Assembly (NCBI GenBank): GCA_938041275.1
Contig: CALISH010000001.1
Span: 1 to 23,593 of the forward strand
Direction of reading: 5' to 3'
DNA: 23,593 nt
Source of the DNA: an uncultured Solobacterium sp.
GTDB taxonomy: Bacteria > Bacillota_I > Bacilli_A > Erysipelotrichales > Erysipelotrichaceae
Positions 20,507 through 23,593 of the stretch are shown one piece after another; within the stretch, counting starts at the first letter, position 1, and the number at the start of each line of letters is the position of its first letter. A program made the position numbers and the translations under genes. Under the pieces are notes generated by a model. The model was given only the letters and a program-made list of their open reading frames with translations. It was not told the origin of the DNA and searched no databases.

Positions 20507-20998
20507 TTACATCACCTGCGTTTTCTTTCTAAAAACCATCCATATTGTTTTTGCCTGTTTTCCACTCCTGTTTCCGAACAGTGGATATGCACCGATTACT
20601 TTGATGATTTCCGATACCGGTATCTGATATTCATTCCATTTAAATATCAACGTCCCACGGTTCGATAATACGCGCATACATTCGGCAAAACCGTCGCGAA
20701 TAATATCTTTCCAATTAGTAGGGAGCTTTCCATATTTCTTTGCCATCCATGCATTACTTCCGATTTGTTTTAAATGTGGTGGATCAAAAACAACGAGATC
20801 GAATAATTCATTTTCAAATGGTAAATCTGTAAAATCAGAAACCACATCCGGAGCAATCGTAAGTCTTCTTTCTATTTTTCCGTTTTTACTTTTATAAATA
20901 ATTTCATTATCGACCGTTCTACAATCCACATACAAAGTGTCCTTATGGTTTTTATCGAACCAGATCATCCTGCTCCCACAGGTCGCATCGAGTATCAT
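20507..20998 (-). CDS. Class I SAM-dependent methyltransferase, DPPH type
   Basis: A 163-aa protein with motif I MILDATCGSRMIWFDK at the N-terminus, motif IV VVFDPPHL (about residues 68-75) and a C-terminal strand GTLIFKWNEYQIP. The DPPH motif fits an amino-methyltransferase acting on DNA or RNA bases. It is very short and has no separate target recognition domain, so it could act on nucleic acid without strict specificity or with a partner. It is common in Bacillota phage early regions. It starts directly after the zinc-ribbon gene stop, with GGAGTG as ribosome binding site. Confidence 0.8.
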   Translation of the reverse strand: MILDATCGSRMIWFDKNHKDTLYVDCRTVDNEIIYKSKNGKIERRLTIAPDVVSDFTDLPFENELFDLVVFDPPHLKQIGSNAWMAKKYGKLPTNWKDIIRDGFAECMRVLSNRGTLIFKWNEYQIPVSEIIKVIGAYPLFGNRSGKQAKTIWMVFRKKTQVM

Positions 20999-21310
20999 TT
21001 ATTCTTCACTCCAATCCAGTGCTTGACCGCATGAACAACAATACAGTTGTCCCTCTATCACAACTTCATTCCTACTCCCTAATTTTCGTAACTCACCTTT
21101 ACAGTTTGGACAGTTTCCCTGCCGAACTACCGGTGTACTTTGATTGATAGGTTTCTTTGGCGTTGCCTTATCAACAAGTTCCTGTAACGCTTTTCTTGCA
21201 ATCTCTCTTTTGGCGTCTAACTCATCCCTATATGTTTTATCGTCAACTGTTTCATCAAACATTTGTAACGATACAGCCAGATAATCTAATGCTTCTTGAT
21301 ATCTATTCAT
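20999..21310 (-). CDS. Zinc-ribbon protein, 103 aa
   Basis: A 103-aa protein: N-terminal helices (1-50), a linker, then a zinc ribbon with NCPNCKGEL (two cysteines) and YCCSCGQALDW (CxxC pair). This C-terminal ribbon, including the GQALDW end, is common in small phage proteins encoded among DNA methylation and replication genes. It lies between two methyltransferase genes and overlaps the 11-codon leader ORF upstream by 8 bases. Exact role unknown; nucleic acid or protein binding is inferred. Confidence 0.75.
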   Translation of the reverse strand: MNRYQEALDYLAVSLQMFDETVDDKTYRDELDAKREIARKALQELVDKATPKKPINQSTPVVRQGNCPNCKGELRKLGSRNEVVIEGQLYCCSCGQALDWSEE

Positions 21311-21338
21311 TTAGCAACTCCTTAATGATCTTCTTCAT
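21303..21338 (-). CDS. 11-codon leader ORF before zinc-ribbon gene
   Basis: The ORF encodes MKKIIKELLNE, with an AAAGGAAG site upstream and a stop that overlaps the ATG of the zinc-ribbon gene by 8 bases. The zinc-ribbon start has an AAGGAG inside this ORF. It looks like a coupling leader. Confidence 0.35.
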   Translation of the reverse strand: MKKIIKELLNE

Positions 21339-21367
21339 AAGTTCTTCCTTTTCTCTTATTTAATTTT

Positions 21368-22192
21368 TTATAAAATCAAACTCTGCTGTACATCTTTTAA
21401 CATTTTCTGTTTTGCCTGCTTGTAATAATCTTTCTTGATTTCAAAGCCGTAACAAGATCTATTTATTTCCGCACATGCTCTTAATGTTGAGCCACTACCA
21501 GCGCATGGATCTATCACCACATCTCCTTCATCGGTAAAGATTTCAATCAACTGTTTCAGTAACTGCATCGGTTTCTGTGTAGGATGGATCTTTGGTGTAA
21601 CGGTATCCCTTTCCCATTTAAACCAGTTGAAGATCATGCGATTGTGATTATTGAATTTCGGTAATTTATCACGATATAAAACAACTGCATATTCTGTTGC
21701 TCCAACGATCTTCATATTTGCTTTTAACACTTGCCCCGAATAATTTTTGATAAACACAAGCGGATAATGTTTCATAAATCCATACTTTTTCCCATACTCA
21801 ATAATTTGTTGCATCTGTTCAAAGGCACAGAACACGATCATTGCTGGTGCTTTTCCGACTTCTTTCGGCTCTTTAATTAGCATTTTTGAGCAAAAGTGCA
21901 TGTATTCAGGAATTCTGAAATAACCATCAGTATCAAAGAATGATGACTTTGCCTTTTTGCTTTCACCGTTCTTGTTATCGCCGTCCACGTACCATTGGGG
22001 ACTGCTTGCGTATGCATTTTCAGCAAGGTTATACGGGATATCGGCAATAACCAATTGCGCCTTTGGAATTTGGTAACGTTTGTAATTTTGAAAGCTATCG
22101 TTAAATAGTTCTATTTTCTGCTGTTTATTTTTCTGTTTTGTAGTACGTGCGCTCAGTGCTGCTTCCTCGCATGGTATGTATTCTTTATTCAT
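21368..22192 (-). CDS. Site-specific DNA methyltransferase (N6-adenine/N4-cytosine, beta class)
   Basis: A 274-aa enzyme. Motif IV DIPYNLAENAYA (about residues 50-61) precedes motif I DPCAGSGSTLRACAEI (about 229-244), the permuted order of beta-class amino-methyltransferases, with the conserved HPTQKP segment just before motif I. It transfers a methyl group from SAM to adenine N6 or cytosine N4 in a specific site. In a phage it likely protects DNA against host restriction. No restriction enzyme gene is adjacent. AAGGAAAACTT precedes the ATG, which overlaps the ancestral 3' end of the Dcm-like gene by 8 bases. Confidence 0.9.
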   Translation of the reverse strand: MNKEYIPCEEAALSARTTKQKNKQQKIELFNDSFQNYKRYQIPKAQLVIADIPYNLAENAYASSPQWYVDGDNKNGESKKAKSSFFDTDGYFRIPEYMHFCSKMLIKEPKEVGKAPAMIVFCAFEQMQQIIEYGKKYGFMKHYPLVFIKNYSGQVLKANMKIVGATEYAVVLYRDKLPKFNNHNRMIFNWFKWERDTVTPKIHPTQKPMQLLKQLIEIFTDEGDVVIDPCAGSGSTLRACAEINRSCYGFEIKKDYYKQAKQKMLKDVQQSLIL

Positions 22193-22307
22193 AAGTTTTC
22201 CTTATCCTTTCACCGATTTCTTTTGCTATTGGTACTGATAAACCATCACCAGCTGCTTTATAAATCTGACTGTCTGATATGCCGGCTTGTATTAGTTTAT
22301 CTGTGTA
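22185..22307 (-). pseudogene. Detached C-terminal end of the cytosine methyltransferase
   Basis: Directly after the TAA at 22308-22310 the same frame continues open for 40 codons and encodes the missing end of a C5-methyltransferase, including motif X (AAGDGLSVPIAKEIG), then stops at TAA 22185-22187. That distal stop overlaps the next gene's ATG by 8 bases, the layout seen elsewhere in this operon, so it is very likely the original end of the gene. No ATG, GTG or TTG start with a ribosome binding site is seen near the fragment's beginning. Confidence 0.85.
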
Positions 22308-23240
22308 TTAATCTGGAACACCTTGCAATCTCATGCATTCTTTTGGTGTAAGTTTTCGTATGACATACTCTTCACCATTTTGGATAAATACACTGTGTAT
22401 ATCTTGCTTTGTCAGAGTAAACATTGGCTCGCCATCTTCTTTGAATCGTTTGCCATTCTGTCTTTTCTCTATCCTATCTGGTGTAATGCATGCTTTTACA
22501 ATTACACCTTGTTGGTTAGGATTTTCTCTGTTTGATTTCATTCTCCCTATTTGTACTATTTTCGGCTCTTTGTAATCAGTTGCGATTAGACAGCCTATTA
22601 GTCCTTCATCGCCATAAATGTATTTTCGTTGTTGTATCTTTCTTCCTGGGTTAGTAGAACCAACAACATTTATCTTTGTATTACTATCTTTTCCATCTGC
22701 GCTGGTGATAGGTAGTATTTGCTTGCTACCTTTGGCTCTAAGATGTCCGATAGTGTACACTCTTTCCCTATTCTGCGGCACTCCGAAATCTTTTGAGTTG
22801 AGAGTCTGCCATTCAACGTCATACCCCAATCCATCCATTGCAAGAAGTATGGATAAGAAGTCATATCCGTTGTTTGCACTAAGCATTCCTTTAACGTTTT
22901 CATAGACCACCCACTCGGGCTTATCTTCTGCTTTTTCTTCGATGAGCCTAAAAACTTCACCGACAAGGCTTGACCTATCTCCACCAAGTCCTTTTCTAAG
23001 TCCTGCGATTGAGAAGTCTTGGCATGGTGCTCCGAAGAACCAAACATTAGATCTTGGAATGTCAGTTGCTCGTACATCTCTAATGTCGCAGCCTTCTGGT
23101 ATGTTTCCATGTATGATTTCATATTCCTTTCTTTTGTGTTTATCAAACTCGCAAGTGTACACGCATTTGAAACCTGCTTGTTCCATTCCCATTCTTGCCA
23201 TACCAACACCGGCAAATAAATCAACAAATGTTAGTTCCAT
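22308..23240 (-). CDS. DNA cytosine-5 methyltransferase, truncated by in-frame TAA
   Basis: The 310-aa product has motifs I (FVDLFAGVGMARMGME), IV with catalytic Cys (FGAPCQDFSIAG), VI (YENVKG), VIII (QNRERVY) and IX (IRKLTPKECMRLQG), with a target recognition region near 200-275. It stops at PD-TAA, before motif X, which lies in the same frame after the stop. A GAA or similar codon is expected there. Motif X helps bind SAM, so the short product is probably inactive or weak unless read-through or reassociation occurs. Full length would be 351 codons. It is preceded by a 10-codon leader ORF; its own ribosome binding site is weak (GGAG 14 bases upstream). Confidence 0.88.
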   Translation of the reverse strand: MELTFVDLFAGVGMARMGMEQAGFKCVYTCEFDKHKRKEYEIIHGNIPEGCDIRDVRATDIPRSNVWFFGAPCQDFSIAGLRKGLGGDRSSLVGEVFRLIEEKAEDKPEWVVYENVKGMLSANNGYDFLSILLAMDGLGYDVEWQTLNSKDFGVPQNRERVYTIGHLRAKGSKQILPITSADGKDSNTKINVVGSTNPGRKIQQRKYIYGDEGLIGCLIATDYKEPKIVQIGRMKSNRENPNQQGVIVKACITPDRIEKRQNGKRFKEDGEPMFTLTKQDIHSVFIQNGEEYVIRKLTPKECMRLQGVPD

Positions 23241-23263
23241 GCGCTTTGTTTAATCTCCGACAT
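23231..23263 (-). CDS. 10-codon leader ORF before cytosine methyltransferase
   Basis: The ORF encodes MSEIKQSAWN, preceded by GGAAGGAA, and begins 2 bases after the replication gene stop; it ends across the methyltransferase ATG (overlap of 10 bases). The methyltransferase itself has only a distant GGAG. The leader probably delivers ribosomes to that start. Confidence 0.35.
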   Translation of the reverse strand: MSEIKQSAWN

Positions 23264-23264
23264 C

Positions 23265-23593
23265 TTACATTCCTTCCTTCTGCAGTTTCTGCAATCTTTC
23301 AATAAGTTCCTTTGAAGCTGGTGTGCCTTCTGGCAGAGTTCCTGCTTCTTGTTGTCGGATGTATTCCGGCATTGATATTTTTGTTGATGATTGTGGTACG
23401 TTCACCACTTCTCTTTCCGAACGTGCAATCCACGAATTAATAAAGCGCATGATTCCATTCTTCGTCTTTCGCTTAGTTGGATTGGTTTTCAGCCATTGAC
23501 TCATCTTCATAATCTGATCGCGTACATCCACGCCAGGATACGCATCCACGAATTCGTTTAGATGCTTTTCTGAAACGTGAAATCGAGAACCGT
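23265..23593 (-). CDS. Phage replication protein, C-terminal part (partial)
   Basis: The frame is open to the right edge, so the start lies outside the window; an internal GTG at 23549 is not needed. The visible 109 residues contain GSRFHVSEKHLNEFVDAYPG, then MKMSQWLKTNPTKRKTKNGIMRFINSW, the conserved tail of many Bacillota phage replication initiators (helix-turn-helix or DnaD-like proteins), where the K-x-x-K/R-T-K-x-G-x-x-R-F-I-N-x-W stretch is typical. It lies at the head of the DNA modification gene run. The exact N-terminal family cannot be seen. Confidence 0.75.
   Translation of the reverse strand, partial: GSRFHVSEKHLNEFVDAYPGVDVRDQIMKMSQWLKTNPTKRKTKNGIMRFINSWIARSEREVVNVPQSSTKISMPEYIRQQEAGTLPEGTPASKELIERLQKLQKEGM

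Noticed and set aside
22670..23227. 185-codon minus-strand frame inside the cytosine methyltransferase
   Set aside because: Different frame from the motif-bearing methyltransferase, lacks any recognisable domain, and has no ribosome binding site.
1..23593. CRISPR arrays, tRNA genes, insertion sequences
   Set aside because: No regularly spaced direct repeats, no tRNA-like cloverleaf with a GTTCRANNC loop, and no transposase or terminal inverted repeats flanking a gene were seen by eye.

Overview
The window is most of one temperate, siphovirus-type phage genome, probably an integrated prophage, from a low-GC Gram-positive host (Bacillota, possibly a gut Erysipelotrichia or Clostridia lineage). 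The AT-rich sequence, strong AGGAGG-type ribosome binding sites, HK97/SPP1-like head genes, a ReqiPepy6 Gp37-like tail protein and a GH25 plus LysM endolysin support this. The host genus cannot be fixed from the window. Nearly everything is on the minus strand, so the genome reads from right to left.

Early/middle region (about 23593 to 18370): the C-terminal end of a replication protein runs off the right edge. It is followed by a cytosine-5 DNA methyltransferase cut by an in-frame TAA, a beta-class adenine/N4 methyltransferase, a zinc-ribbon protein, a small class I methyltransferase, a run of small unknown proteins and a short tyrosine recombinase. Genes overlap by a few bases, and several are preceded by 10-11 codon leader ORFs with good ribosome binding sites whose stops overlap the next start.

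Switch region (about 18370 to 17030): four copies of an 11-bp element lie just downstream of the recombinase. Next come an ArpU/sigma-region-4-like protein (likely late activator), a 16-bp palindrome with a TATAAT box (candidate late promoter), a terminator-like hairpin, a 26-bp inverted repeat, an HNH endonuclease gene and a GC-rich dyad that is a candidate cos site.

Late region (17033 to 934): portal, a MuF-like minor head protein with a C-terminal HExxH zincin domain, a 54-aa ORF, terminase large subunit, scaffold, capsid, connectors, tail tube, tail chaperones joined by a predicted -1 frameshift at A AAA AAC, tape measure, Dit, Gp37-like protein, tail fibre, a CBM-like protein, DUF6275-like protein, endolysin and holin. 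The large terminase lies after portal and MuF rather than before them, and no separate small terminase is recognisable. Hairpin-plus-T-tract structures sit at several module borders, which suggests that late transcription may need antitermination.

Left edge (1 to 890): two plus-strand genes, the second with an XRE-like helix-turn-helix, face the late operon across a bidirectional terminator. Their promoter carries two dyads of identical geometry that look like tandem operators. These are probably accessory (moron or lysogeny) genes.
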